A stretch of DNA of 64,000 nt from Marchantia polymorpha subsp. ruderalis (GCA_037833965.1 AP031351.1:2058501-2122500), one strand, 5' to 3'. Positions 1 through 14,200 are shown, numbered from the stretch's first letter. Program-made: numbers and translations. Notes: a model not told the origin generated them from the letters alone.

Positions 1-161
1 TGTAGAGAAGTAAAAGTGTTTCCTAAGGCTTCCTAAGAGCTGGTAACTTCCTTTGGGATGGTACATGGCAACCACATTGAGGCTTATGTATTCATGATTC
101 TCCTGATTCCTTCTCTTTTTGCCCACCCATCTTCACAGCCTGCCTGCCTGCCTGCTCCATG

Positions 162-200
<39 letters not shown>

Positions 201-3200
201 GCGAATCCGAATGTCCAGAAAGAAATAAACTGCAGAGGAAAAAAAAACTCGCCCGAGACGTTCTGCCCTTGCAGCGCAGAGGGGCGCAAGATTGGCAACC
301 GGCGTGGCGAGTATTCAGGAATTACAACCATAACTCTTTGCAAATTCAGCTCACTCACCATCCAAAATGACACCCACATTTCCGATCCCGTTTGGAGACG
401 ATCCGAGGACGTGTATCAATGGGCTGACGAATGTAGAGCACCCCTGCATGCCTGCCATCCCTCCCTCCCTAAAAAAGTGCATATAATTCACAATCTTCTA
501 CGAAGAAGTAAAGGAAGAAAGAAGAGATTTTTCTCGCAGTCGCCGACTCTTGTGCATACAGACAGTGTGGTCGTATACTACGATTGACGATGATGATCAT
601 GTTGATTTAGGACAAGGATATGGGAATCCAAACAAGTCCATGACGTAGCAACATCGGTTTACCACCGCTGACTGACCTCGACTAAATTCCTCACGGATTA
701 TCCTCACGCCGTGATGGACGACCTCGCATGAAAAACCCTTCCTTCCTTCCTTATCTGCACCATGGCCCTACTGCTGCTGCTGCGGCTCCTCTCTCTCTCT
801 CTCTCTGTGTATGTGTGCAGGTCGACAACCTTAAATGTTAGCAGCGCTCATATTCCCACCGCTTTGTGGCTACTACGTGAAGATGGGAGCAGATTGAAGC
901 TCGGGAAACCGACACAATAAAGACGGAACCTGAAGAAATAACAAAATAATTAAATGCATGAATAGGTTACGCTTTGCAGGAACGCACACGAGGAAGATGC
1001 AACTTTAATTTGTGGACAAAGAAAGGTGTGCTTGAAATCCGAGCAGTCAGACTTGCCCAGCCTTAAAGTTGGGGGTGGCGGCGACCTCTGCGATTCCAGG
1101 AGCCTGAGCTTTGACTCCTCGTCGCCAGCCGTATCAGGGATTCAGCGGGTCCCATAAAAGTTCCGTCCAATTTTTACAAACCCCTTGGCCTCGAGGTTCG
1201 CAAGAGCACACGGTGAAAAACAAATAGAAGAAATAAACATCTGCTGCCAATAGACTTTAGCAGATCAGAGTATCACACTTCTCCTCTTTTCTACTTCTCG
1301 AAGAAAGTGCTAATTGTTAGCCCAAGGAACCAGGACATGGTGCTCTGAATAATCTCGTCGGTGCCCCTGTGAATAATGAACGACATGGAAGGTGTTATAC
1401 CACAGCCTCTTCGATCCGCCACTTACATCAGTAGCCTTACCAATGGAGCTGCTCTCGGAAAGAAACAAAATCACACCGAGGAATCCCACAATTTGTTCCA
1501 TAATACTACACAATCTCTTCAATTTGTTCCATAATAAAACACACCCCTCCCTCGATCTCGACATGAACCTGCGAACTGCTCGTCTTCCCGTGTCATGATT
1601 TGGAAACTCTACTTACGATGGACACGTTTTGAACCGATATGTGGGACTGCCAGAAACGGGCCCATGGTCGTGAATCGAGTTTAACCCGGGTCACCATCAA
1701 ACCCAGTGAAGAAGCCGATCGACATCTTCACTCGGCCGATCTCTTCCGATCGAGCAGCAGCAGGATCATGTCCAGGGGGTACGTACGACTACCCAAAAAT
1801 GGGCACACGCTGTGGAGCTGGACAGGGGGAGCTGTGGGAAAAGACAAGACAAGACAAGAACGAGGGAGGCCTCCTGAGGCCCCTCACGAGCTTGCAAGCA
1901 GGCAGGCAGGACCAGAAAGATCTCTGAGAAGAGCGCATCTCTTGGAATCTCTGCTTGTGAGCTAATTTGATGAACGAGATCGGGGGAGGGGGAGGGTGAG
2001 TGAGTGAGTGAGCTCAGCTCAGCTCGGTTCATAATGTTCCTCCCTCCATCCCTCCCTTGCTTCTCTCCTTCCTTCCTCTGCGTAAATGTTATGTCTTATG
2101 ACCTTGATTGCGATTCAGAGCAGGATCGCATCAAAAAGGACTAGAATTTAGGAGACGGGATTTGTCCAATCGAGTTTCTTGGGTCTTGGGCCGCGGAAAG
2201 AACAAGAAGGGCCATGAACTTGAGTATATGCTCCATGCATTTGGACCTTTTTTTAAATAGACGGTGAAAAGTTCTTCCTCGCTTGTACCTCATCGTACTT
2301 GCTTGAAGGGGAGAGCTTCCCGACCAATGGGAGGGCGAAATTTGATCAGTTGACTTCGATGAGATCTGGATCACGCAGCAGCAGCAGCAGATCCTCCAGT
2401 AGTTTCGATGTGGGACCGGCGCAGATCGGTTTCTGGTCAACTGATTGATTATACAGTTGTAGGCAGGTACCAGCCAGCCGCCAGCTAATGACGATCCTTA
2501 TGAAATGTCTGTCTGTCTGTCTGTCCGCCCGCTCGCCCCCCCGCCCATTCATATCGGGAATTTCAACCATCGCAAAACGCAGCTAGATTTTGCTCTAAAT
2601 CCATGAGATGCAAAGAAAGACAGACACCCGAACAATGGATCACCTCCTCGAACATGCATGTCCTCCGATTTGTTTCCGACAAATTCGTTTGGACAACTTG
2701 CAATTTGCGGTTGGAGTGGGAGGCGAGAAAAAGCCTCGGATCGAGGCTTGACCCAAGGTTGCTGCAAGTTTCGAGTCCGTGCGTGTTTGGTAGGGTGGAT
2801 TCCGGGCTTATCGGAAGGAGAGAATGATTGAGCAAGAGATCCGGATAGAGCTTGTTTTATTGCCGTACCTTCATGGCAAACGAAGTTGTGGATCAGATGA
2901 ATGAAAGAGACAAAGTGGGAGGACGACACAAAAACAGGCTCATACGCTAAGAAGGAAAGTGGTGATGCATAAACTCTTCCTCCACATTTTGTGTCCCGAT
3001 CACGAGCATGGCTTTGCATGTCCTCATTGACTCATCTTCTCACTCTGGATGGACTGCGACGCTAGAGTGAGTCCACTTCCAGAAGATCTAAGACAAGATG
3101 ATATTGTAAATTTCGAATGGGTCGAGTCTCTCTCTTCTCCACGATGGTGACAATGATTTGTCATCTTTATTTCAACAAGACTTTGTCCAGAGTGTCATAT

Positions 3201-5609
3201 GGAAGGGAAATTCCATACACAAGTCGCAAATGACATCTGGTCAAATTTACTGCTGATACATTGCGTTGTCTGAATTCTAACTTTCGTACACCGGTCCTTA
3301 CGATAGGGCAGCGAGTGACCATTCCTAGAAGACGTGATATAATTTTGAAAAATGAATCTATAAATACGTAAGCCGTGCATAATCCGCAGGCTGAGCTTTT
3401 GGTTTGGCAAGACAGAATATGGAGATGACGCAACGCCCCGAAGTAGAGCTGAAGAGCAGTTGCAGCTCATTGGAGTTCATTGCGTTCCCGTCCCTCGCGA
3501 TCTGATCCGTGCTGAAATAGGTGTTATCTTCCCAAATGTCGAACTTTCTGGAAGTATCTCATGAAACTTACTCTTTCCTAGTAATATGAAGCTCAGTTGC
3601 ATGCTGCCGATCTCCAACAGGCTAGTCCTCTGAACCCTGAGCCATGCCTTTGATTTGTGAAAGTGGAGTTCCCGTCAGATGTTGAGGATGTCAACATTCA
3701 AACAGCCCTGGAAAACATGATCCAACATCCAGGAAAAGAGTAACATGTCCACACTGTCGTCCGTCGGTAAGGACCAGGTCAACAATCCTGTACATTATCT
3801 CAAACAACAGGCTTAGGACCACGTACTGACTGCCAACAGGAGTCAGTTCCTTGGGGTTTGGCCTCACTGCCTTGCTCCTGGTTTATTGCTCTCATGCTCT
3901 TCGACAGCACGTGGACATCGTCATCATTCTCAAAGCTTTGACCAGTTAATTCTCAGATGAACGTTCTGGCATGCACTCATGTCCAGTTTGTGTCGCAGAT
4001 CTTTCACCGCACAAAACAGACAGGAACTCGCACTGATATCAATTTGACAGTGCTGATCATGTACGCAGTGCCCTATCATCCTTCCGGTACAATGAAGTTG
4101 CTTTAAACCTTCGTTCATCGGTGGCGCTTCCCGGGTGCTCAACACTTCGGTGTGGTTTTGCGTGTCCGAGGACAATGGAGTAATTTCGTACCCTGTAACC
4201 TACTTCTACAGGAGTACCCTTTAAGTTTAAGGCTGTTTGGTTTGAATGGTTCAAAGGTATTACATGTCCTCACCAAGACGGCCTGGCTCGATGTAGACGA
4301 TAGGAATTGTGTACTCACAAACTAGCGTTTAACTTTTGAGCACGAGAAATAAGACTGATGACCCCGACAGTATAAGCTCCATGGAAAACTTACGTTCACT
4401 GTCCGGTGGAACGAACAGGATACCACAAAGTTGATCATCAGCATCATTATAGTATTTCAATTCATTAGATGTGCTGTGAATGCAAATGGCTTTATTACGA
4501 CATATGTAATTATTTCAAATACGGTTGCTTTGCATCAACAAGTCGACTTTCGCCTATTTCTTGACCGCCTTCAGAGAAATTGTGCTCCCTAATGTAAAAC
4601 TTAAATCACTTCTCATCAGAGAATATACACATCTTCTCACCTTAGGCTCTACTCGGGTTCTGGCTCGTTAAAATGATCGGTACTGATCTAGAATGCGAGA
4701 TCACACGTTCCCAGTAATGCTATGTTCCGGACGACGTGATCAAAAGCTATACTTCAGGATCGAAATGTAGCTGCTGGCGGCTGCGGTGAATGTAGTCGAA
4801 CGATATGAAGACCCCGCTCTTTACCAGTGTTATTAAATAGATACCCATCCGTCGTAATATTGGTTAATCCTAACACTCGTTATCTTTAGCAAGAACTCAT
4901 GGGAACAAAAATGCTTCTACATTTGACTGAAACTGAACCTTTGCGCGATTCAGGTCAAACGCTTCGACTCAAATATGCAAGCAAGCGTTACCAAGTACAC
5001 AGGAAGAAAAAATACACGTAGCATCTGACTACCGACACAAAAAAACCCAAGAACAGTAAGCCTCACTCGTCGCCCGGTATATATGAGATCAGAGTGATTC
5101 ATGTAAAACCACAAAACGTTCACAAATGGCCAGATGACAAGTTTCAAAAAGACAACACTTCCTAAGAAAATGGATCCGATGTGTAGTGAGACCCAAGCAG
5201 AAAGGCTGAAGTAGGACCTCTCCTCCTAAATGCCCCATAAGCAGAAAATTGATTAAAATATAAAGAAACATTCAAGATGTATGAATAGCTTCAGCCCCAA
5301 TAACGAAGTAGGCTACACTCTTTTATTGAGTGAAACACTCTGATTTGTTGCACATGGCGATGCAGGGTACATAATACCAGAAGCAAACAATGAACCAAAA
5401 TATACAATAGGCATGGGCGGGGAAAGCAAGCCACCTATCAGTTTAAAATCTGACAGAGAATTGACAAAAGTGATGAATGCAAGTGCCTGTACGAGTGTCA
5501 GAGTAAGGAAGAAATATGAAAAGAAGCGCAACAGAGAAAGCTCTAAAGCTAATGCCACTCAGTTGCCGACTGTACGAGATCATGACTGACTCAGAACTGC
5601 GTCAGAGTA
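1..5609. other. No recognisable gene; intergenic sequence with simple repeats
   Basis: I read both strands and recognise no conserved protein, tRNA or mobile element here. Open frames are short and carry no family motif. Low-complexity tracts are visible: (GA)n near 165-198, CT runs near 735-810, GAGT repeats near 1995-2012, CAG repeats near 2373-2390 and GTCT repeats near 2506-2524. The part nearest 5609 lies just beyond the VPS26 stop codon and probably holds its 3' UTR. The left part could be the upstream region of a gene outside the window, but nothing shown proves that. Confidence 0.6.
165..198 (+). repeat. (GA)n microsatellite
   Basis: An almost pure GA dinucleotide run of about 34 bases follows a TGCC-repeat tract. 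It creates a spurious Arg/Glu-rich open frame across 159-587. Confidence 0.95.
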
Positions 5610-8600
5610 CTAATCAATGCGCATCATTGTAATTTCTTGCTGCTTAAAGTAGCGTCTATCCTCTTCATCAACTAGGACTAAATTCAGGTAGTACTTCACA
5701 CTAAACTTGTTGTTGATGTTCCGATAAGTAGGCGTCAAATCGTAAGGACTGAGAAAAAGCCGGATAGGGATAGACTCTCCTGATAAGACAGAAATATGAG
5801 TAAGAACCTTCATCGAATACCCTTCCGATTTTTAAGAACGAATCCCCAAGAACAAGCAACTCAAACCTCAGCTCCTTCAAAACCAAGCCAAAAAATATTC
5901 ACAGATATAGCAGGTGGAGAAAAGGGAACGAATTTACTAACCTCGTACAGGGGCACCATCCATTATTTCGTACTTGGCCAAAGTCTCGGTCTCGTTGTAC
6001 GTGTTGGGTCCTGATCCAGTAGACTCGCGCCGCCTGATCTCCAACTCCATGTGCTTGATCTTGATACGCACCAGCAAGAAGTAGATCTTACCAATTATGA
6101 CATCCTTGAGGTGATATCTGCATCAAGAAGTCACAACGATTACAATGCATATACAGTGTGGAACAAATAGGCTTTGGTGAGTAGATGGACCCGGCTGGGC
6201 TTTGAAAGCATCAAATTTCCAGGGTCCTAATCAAGCTGAGCTTCAGCAGTCAGATGGCTTCCATAAATGGAGTGAACGTCGGCTAGTCCACACGTACAAC
6301 GAAGGCGTACTTATACGGAGACAGGCCTTGAGATTATTACTTGCTCTTGCTGTACTCGAACTCGATATGTAGGCAATCCTCTATGCCAACCTCCATCTGA
6401 ACAAATCAGGATAACAGGCAGTTATAAATAACACTTAACCCTGAAAGATGAGCATATGCCGAAAAATTGTGCAACATTATAACGTAAATGGAAAACTCAC
6501 ACGGGTGTGGGAGATGACTTCATATTAGAAAGTACGATAATAGATACAGAATTCAGATTGATTGACGTGACGAAATATGTCAATACTAAATGTTCTGTAT
6601 GATCATCTCCCATAACAAACGAAGATTCTATTCCAAGAATTTTCAGACTTGATGTTAGTCTTCAAAGCTATAACGTGGATTCAGAAGTTTCTCAATGCAG
6701 GTACAAGTTCAGGCAAAAAGATCTCCAAAATCTGGACCCTAAGAAAGAGAGAATTAGGCAAGGGCTCACCTTAATACTGTTGTTGATCTCCGGTGGAGGT
6801 GAGAAGTTACGAACCTATAAACACGACCATATTGCATCAGATTGATATTGATGGTAAAATATAAGTATAAGTACATGGTGTACCGTTCAATGGCGAACGC
6901 GACTTTAATCACTGGAAACGCCAGTCTGCTATATTGAGAGTACTACAACCATGTTATAAACGGCAACCACGAGAACATCTCGTGGTTAATATCTCGAGAC
7001 TATGTTTAGGTCTATACGGACATCGAAAGAAAATGTTCATTTCAAAAAGAAAATCAAAGGTACTCCATGGTATCATATCTGAAATATTTACAAGCTCTTC
7101 TTTTGAGACTACGGCCAACAAAGGAAACATCATCCTGGTGGATAAGATCGTTCCAAGTCGGACAACTTGAGATATAGAATTCCACGTGCATTGAACTACT
7201 CAAGGATTGTCGAAGTAACGCACCCAAAAGTCTTTGTATTCAACAATATTCGTAGCATAGCTCCGGCTAATTGTCACCTTCAATATATATCTGCGTGTGC
7301 GAAGTGCTTTGTTAAACCCTCCTTCAAAAGAATGTGTGCACCGATGCGTGACAAAAACCAATTACGCCATATGACTCGACAAGGTTTGGGCGGGTACGTA
7401 CCTGAGTCGAACGTTGACACCATTGTAGGACTCGTATGGCATTTCCACAGTAGAAAACTCGAAGGGGAAAGTCTTGCGGTCTACGATCTCCCCGGGCACA
7501 TCCAACTCCCTGACTGCACACCTCTAGTTAAGGTAAACGTAGACATAGAAAAATGTGTTCACATGGACAAGGAGAAGTTACTTTTTTTTCCAATCAAAAC
7601 AGCTTCGCACTTGAAGTATAAGCTTATTTTCGGCCAGGTTTCATCTAGAATATTTCTAAGCACGAACAGAACCGTACCCATTCATCTTGCTCTTGACAGG
7701 CATCTCATACAACGCAGGCTTCTTCTTGGTCAAAACGTCCCATCAAACCGCAATACTCACAGATTGGGCTTATGGAGATAAACAAACATAATGAACCTTA
7801 CCAAGGGAGGTAAAGTCATAGAAACTGCCCCTGTCGAAGTAGAGTTCTGCGTGTGCAACAAAGGAAAGTCACGCTTTCGAAACTCATGTAAATTGGACGA
7901 GTCTTCTGTTTCACCATAAATCCGGACAAGTATCCCTAAAAGTAAAATATCAGCACTAATGTCAACTCTAAATGTCCATTTTCGGCATCGGAGACAAATA
8001 AATAAACCCCTGAACTGTACTTATGATTGCTGACACTACTGATGACTACATCAGTATTTCTAGTTGTCTCAAGCTATGTGTCTGATGGACTCCAGAACAT
8101 CGAGATACGGAGCAAACTGGAGAGAAATCTCGACATCCTCATTGCACTACCTGCAGAACCCTCTGCAAAATGATCTTGGTCTAAACGTCGACTCATTGTG
8201 TACCGGCGCGTACCTATTTGTCCCAGGAGCTCAATCTTCACGCCCATGTGCTCTACCTTCTTGCCCGGCAGAGGTTCTATGCGCACCTGATTGGCAGACC
8301 CTTCAATATGTGAATAAACTTTGCACAAACCGACCGTGATCACCATCCAAATGGAAATCTGGTTCTGTAAACTGGGTTTCGCGAGAGATGCAAACTCTAT
8401 TAATTATCGTTGCCAAAACAGGATAAGTCTGGAACATGTTCCTTCGATCAGATGAACTGTACTGACAGACCAAGCGCCACGCATAAATGTTTGAAATGTT
8501 ACAAACCTCTCCAACCACACTCTCTTGACTTTGAAACAACGGCACAGGTGCCATTTGTCCATTTTCCTTCTTGATATTTGCCTGAATAAACAAACGGTGC

Positions 8601-10318
8601 AACTTATGATCATCAGATAATCAAAGGAGGCAAAAAAAATTTACCAAAACGGAACCAAGGAACTGAACTCTAGCTCGATCGAGTTAGTCAAACACGTACG
8701 GCTTTCTTATTCAGGAGCGACGTTCCAACCATTGTGGCTTAACGATAAGTCGTACGTCAGATACAACTATTTATAAAAATGAATGACAAAGGAAGCCGCG
8801 AACTGCCGTAGTTGACAGCGAAAGTCAATTGACTGTGATAAACACAGGCTACGGCGACTGAAATGGATCACTGCATTTGGTGCTCAGAAAAACAATTGCA
8901 CTAAGCCTACTACTGCAACTATGCTTCGCAGGAAGCCAAAAGTTGCTGCCATGAACCTTATCGAAGCAGAGGGAAGGAACTGTAAGAAAACAGTCTATAC
9001 AAGTTCTGTCTTGCATTGCACCCTGTCATCTCTCCATTATGGCTTTGAAGTTGAAGGTTGAGGAATCGTGCAATGATCTTTGGTAAGAAGATACTGCATG
9101 CTCCTGAATTTTAGTGTTCGAGGAAAACTTGTAGATAACTTCTTTCCAAGGTTGCATAGCTTTATATAATTTACTTAGATCTCAACGGTTTGGTTCACGT
9201 AATGGTTACAACCATGGAGCACGAAGATCCCAAAAAACGCACAGATTGACAGCGCAAAATTTCTTTTCCAAGACAGTTACTGCCGTCGACTTCCATGATC
9301 CTGTCACAGGACCTTCCTCGAGCTGCGATCTTAGACGTTCTCAAGTTACTGATTTGATAGTTACAGCCTAATAACGAGGTCGAGATCTAGCAAACGCGAA
9401 CAGGTCAAGTCAACTGACTCCCAGGCAGAAACTACAAGTAGATAGGACCGGAACAAAAACTAAGGAGGAAATATCACTTGCCTCTGGTCGAGTCTCTGCA
9501 TCTTTGAATTCTACTGAGACAGTACATGGTGGTTTGAATGCACCAATCAAAAAGTTCTGCAGAAGCACCCAGAAAAACGTATGAGAAGACAACGTCATTG
9601 AAATAGGTGTTAAAACTTAAATGTTATGGACGCCTCGTGATCGCAATTTGCAGCAAGAATAACGTGGAATTCCAAAAAGATAGTAACATATTAGTGACAT
9701 TAAAAAATGTCAAGGTTCACACAGTGAGTTCCCATGTCGATACCTCCCACAGTTCTCGGAAGAGAGTAATTGGACCAGGAACCACACATGAAACTCGGCC
9801 GGTGTTCGAGGAGAACAAAGAAGTCTCTCGACACTTCGAAAAATGACAAAGTGGTCCACTTAAGCTAAACATCTCAATTAGACAGTGCAGGAGACGAGCC
9901 AGTTAACGAGCAGAAACACTGATGGCTGATATGGCTCACTCTCAGATCAAACCCTAAGGTCGCCTCAGATCTAACTCGCTGCATGCAAATGTGGAGACTC
10001 GGACAGGAAACTTCCAAAGAAAAAGGCAATCCGGATTTGTGTTCGGACAAGGGCAAAACAACCCTTCGAGCTTTAATCCACTCACTTCCCGCGCACACGA
10101 CGACGCAACAGATACGTCCGCCAGCTGATTTCAGGCGGAAGGATAAAAGACATGCTTAAGACTAGACCGATCACTCGTTCCGTCTTCGGGATGGGCCTCT
10201 CGGGAACATCAATTGAAAGAAAACTCGCAACCACATTGCGGCCCGGCGAAGATTGACATAATCCGCGTACACGACCGACAACTAGAACCAATCCTCCAGC
10301 CCGAACGAAACTCACCAT
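5610..10318 (-). CDS. VPS26: VPS26, retromer core subunit (complete, 11 coding exons)
   Basis: VPS26 is an arrestin-fold subunit of the retromer core (VPS26-VPS29-VPS35), which recycles sorting receptors from endosomes. Exons on the minus strand: 10318-10316, 9556-9482, 8581-8507, 8286-8214, 7846-7802, 7513-7402, 7290-7224, 6814-6770, 6396-6341, 6117-5942, 5779-5610. Phases agree at every junction and give 298 residues, close to plant VPS26 (about 300). Diagnostic blocks in order are NFLIGAFKPPC, IKKENGQ, PLFQSQES, KKVEHMGVKIELLGQI, YFDRGSFYDFTSLVRELDVP, VEMPYESYNGVNVRLRY, MEVGIEDCLHIEFEYSKSKY, LKDVIIGKIYFLLVRIKIK, EIRRREST, FLSPYDLTPTYRNINNKFSV and YYLNLVLVDEEDRRYFKQQE. Two oddities: the AUG is the last codon of exon 1 and is followed directly by a GTGAGT donor, and the second intron uses a GC donor (GCAAGT). 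No broken exon is visible. Confidence 0.96.
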
Positions 10319-11080
10319 CGTGGTTGTTCCTCGGCTCACAATCTATACTGTCTGCCGCCCACCCCGGTGACAGATCGCATCCAGATCGTTTTGATGCACC
10401 ACCACTCGGCCGGATTTATGGATGGATGCTCCCGCCTCGCCTCCCCACCCCACCCCACGCAACTCAACTCCACTTCTCGCAGCCCCCTCGCAAAGTGCAC
10501 ACTGCGGTCTGCTCCCTTGCCCTGCCCTCCCTCCCTCCCTCCCGAAGCCCCGGGCACTACGAGCTACACTCGCCCGCGAACTCCTCGTCCCTCTTCCCTC
10601 TCTCTTGTCTCTCTCTCTCGCTTCGTCCTTCCGTCGTCCTTCCCTTTCTGGTCGAGCTGCTCGAGGCACTACTTTCTAAGCTGCTGCAGCAGCAGCCTGC
10701 GCCACGCTACATCTGTCGTGCCAACAACACTGCTGCGCTTTCCTTCGGCCCCCCTCGCTTTCCATCCTCATCATCCTCCCCCAGCGGCAGCAGCTGCAGC
10801 AGCGGAGCGCGGCCATTAGAACCCCTTTGAAGCCCCTCCTCCCCTCCCCTCCCCTCACCTCACCTCTCCTTCGACCGCCGGCCCCTCTCTCCCCCTCTCT
10901 CTTTCTCTATCCCCCTTCCTTCCCCCTCGCTCCCTCCCCTTCTCCATAGACCCTCCCCGGCCCGCCAAGTCCCGTTTATACCGTCGCTTCCCTCCCCCTC
11001 GGTCCCGACCACCGTCCCCGTTCGGTACACACTCAGCGACTGCTCCTTCTCTGGAAGTTATCCTTAATACTTCTCCCATA
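10319..11080 (-). promoter_or_regulatory. VPS26 5' leader and promoter region, purine-rich on the sense strand
   Basis: Directly upstream of the VPS26 AUG the plus strand is extremely CT-rich, especially 10430-10960, so a VPS26 transcript or promoter would be GA-rich here. No clear TATA box or transcription start can be fixed by eye. The long open frames in this stretch are compositional artefacts. Confidence 0.6.
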
Positions 11081-12199
11081 AGTTCGTAAAGCCCTTTGTG
11101 CTGTTACTAAAAAGCTTATTTTACAAAAAGACAAAAACAAAAAAAAATCTGTAATAAAGTAAAACTTGCGCGGACCAGGATTTTTTCATCCAAAATAAAA
11201 TATTTGTTTATGAAATTGGAAATGCTGTTTTCTTTCTTTAGTGAGCCCCGTGAATACATTTGATACGTCCTGGAAATCATTATCCTTTGTCACGATAGAA
11301 AAGGAGGAATATCCTCTCGAGTATTTCTGGTCCAGAGGATGATTTGATTTTTTATTTTTTTCTTGGGGAGGTTGGTTTGATTCCGTGCTTGTTTTTATGT
11401 CGATTCCTTTCGCCGTCGTGGGGTGGGGCTGTTAGTGCTTCTGTTGGCGTCTATTTTATGTGACATGGTTCGGGGTGTAGCAGTTCTTTTTCATTTAACG
11501 CTTCTTCGTCTTGTCGGTGGATGTCGTACATCGATCTACAAGTTGCCAACGCAAGGCGATGCCCTGATGAATCCGAGTCTTGCGCTTTGATACTTCATAC
11601 GCAGATGCACAAGATAGAGCTTGGTTATCAAGTTGTGAAACTCACGTCTAATGAAGTAAAAGTATGCAAGATGCGTGTTTCAAAACAGTGGAGCTCACAA
11701 CTTGGTATGGACAAACTAGCAGACTTGATAGATTTATATTGAGACATGTCAAATGAAGCAACTTCCAAGAGATCTCCTTGTTGAATTGCACCGACAGATT
11801 AGAAAACAAATATTTCTTCTTAACAAAAGTCATGTTGATAATATAGTAACAATATGTTCCTTTTCCATCCGTGAACATATTGTTATCGATGAAAATATCA
11901 TACAAAAGTAGACCTGGTTCTGACCAAGTCTTTATCATCCTACATAAATTTTTCTAAAAACTAAATATACATGAGACATTGTAACTATCATATTAAATAT
12001 CCATCTATGAACAACCTAAATAACTCAAATTCCCAATTTATAACCTAAGGTGTGGTGCTATCTATCAATCAAAATTTGTGCTGATAAAGATGTTGTTCAA
12101 AGAATAAGAAATTTTGCAAGTTCAAAATTCAACTAAAAAGTTGCTACAATATTTCATTCTAACCAATACGTCTTATATTATTAAAAAAATTTCAAAAAA
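11081..12199. other. Intergenic, no gene recognised
   Basis: Composition changes abruptly from CT-rich promoter to AT-rich sequence after about 11100. A 73-codon frame at 11521-11742 has no motif I recognise. The right end grades into the decayed copia element. Confidence 0.5.
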
Positions 12200-14200
12200 A
12201 TTATTTGAACAACAACAAAAAAGTCATCCATTTTCACTCAATATGACTTACTATGTGAGTTCGCTAAAATTGAAGTAAGTGAGCTAGTGCACAAAGATAC
12301 AACACTAAAATGTATTCACATAAAAGCTATTTTGGTTATCACTTCAAGATTTTGAATGAAATTTTTTTTTCTTCATTGATGAATGTGATAATTTTAAATA
12401 ATAATTTTAAAATTAATTTAGTCATAAAAATATTATAAAATATTTCTATCAATTAGTTTAGATATTTAAAAAAGAAGAATTCTTAGAGTCTTCATATTGA
12501 TCAAGAAAATCTTCATTCAGGGATGTTGTTGAGGAAAAAATTGATGATTAATGATGTGTCATAAAGAAAATTTCTAGTAGAGATACAACAAAGTCATGAA
12601 GATCAAATATAAAAGAAGCATATATAGTTGATGAGCATGAAATATCTGCACCAGTAGATAAAGATCAATTCAATCATCAAATTGCATTAGAAAAACTATT
12701 GTAAGGTATCCAGTGATTCATTCATTTTTGAAAGCCTCCACCTTGATATGCAAAATGATAATGACATTGTGTTGAACTTGCTGCAATGAAACTTGAGATG
12801 AAGTTGCTGATGTATAACAAGATTTTGAAGCTAGTGAAATTCCTAAAGAATCAAGCTTTGATTGATTGCAAATGTATATACAAGTCAAAATATAATTGAG
12901 TTGATAATGGATTTAGTATCTTCAAAGTCAAGTTGATGTTTAGAATTTTCACACAAGAAAAATTATACATTATAACCAAAAAATTTCACTTCTAGCAAAA
13001 TATGACACAATTTAGTGAATATTTGCATTTTTTTTAATTTAGTTTTGTTTTGGATCAAATGTATGTAGTTTCTGCATTTTTCTATGAACTTTTTAGTATA
13101 AAAGTTACCAATAACAACAAGTTGGCTTTTACAACACTAAATATCAAGAGAAAAAAACTAACTAAAAGTTGTAACGTTTTTCTAAATTTGAAAGATACCA
13201 ACAATGATTCTATTAAATTTTTTTATAGATCTTATCAACAAGTACAAGTAATTAAGATCTAATCACTATACGTTCTTCCATTTTTAATCGATTGATGACA
13301 AGATTAATAATTTTAACAAACACACATATTGCTGATATGACAATGTAAATTAATACACTTTATTTTTACCTAACAAACACACTGATCACTTATTTGAGGG
13401 GATTAATTAATATACTTACTCTCTAACTATCAAATATTTATGAATAGTACTATAAGATAACTATAATTTCATTTTGAGTGAACTCTAGTTTAGTTCTAAC
13501 GAACTCAAGATGGCTAAATTTTTTTTTTCAAGAAAACCAAATTTTGTAAATTGTTGAGATCTTTACATGGATCGAAGCAAGCTACTAAACAATAAAATGC
13601 GAGATTTTATGAAAATACAAGATTATGTACCAATTGTGTATGATACTTGTGCATATATAAAGAAGGTGAATACTAAGATCTTCAATTTTATTATTCTATT
13701 ATTTATGTAAATAACATGTTCATCTTGACAAATTATCAAGGTGAATTAGACAAATCTAAGATTCAATTGAAGTCTGCATTTTCAATCAAAGATTTGGAAA
13801 ATTCCACGAATATATTAGAGATGAATATTCATATGAATTTGAAAAATAAGAGTGTGTGATTGAATCAAGTCAACTACATTCAACGTGTGTTTGATAGATT
13901 TAACATGACTGATTTTAAAAGAGAATATACTCATTTTGCATAACAATTTGAATTTTACGCAACTGAATGTCTAATCAATACCATTGAAAAGTAAAGGATG
14001 TCATCAATTTTCTATGACAAAACTGAGAGTAACCTCCTGTATTTAATGATATGCACAACATTTGACATTGTTGTTACAATAAATAAAATGAGCAAGTACA
14101 AGTCAAATCTAGAAAAGTTGAATTGAAAAGCTATGAAATGGATTCTTGTCATGACATATAAATACCAAAATGCAGTACAATGGTAAAGATATGATCCCAC
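12200..14200 (+). mobile_element. Ty1/copia retrotransposon fossil (pol remnant: reverse transcriptase side)
   Basis: Plus-strand translation shows the order of a copia reverse transcriptase: a tract resembling the SRDVV linker near 12500, a stretch like the LKKSLYGLKQAPR block near 13520-13600, and the LYV-DD-like catalytic region near 13705 followed by matches to the ILGMDI, YIQRVFDRFNM and late RT blocks up to about 14190. It is heavily AT-biased and broken in many places, so it looks old. No LTR pair could be identified, so the ends are approximate. Confidence 0.75.

Noticed and set aside
159-587. 142-codon plus-strand frame beginning with an Arg/Glu repeat
   Set aside because: It is driven by the GA microsatellite; the rest has no motif or splice structure.
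7167-7781. 204-codon plus-strand frame
   Set aside because: It runs antisense across VPS26 exons 6 and 7 and the intervening intron; the minus-strand VPS26 exons explain the conservation.
10213-10830. Long Pro/Ser-rich plus-strand frames upstream of VPS26
   Set aside because: Several frames are open at once because the tract is CT-rich; there is no family motif.
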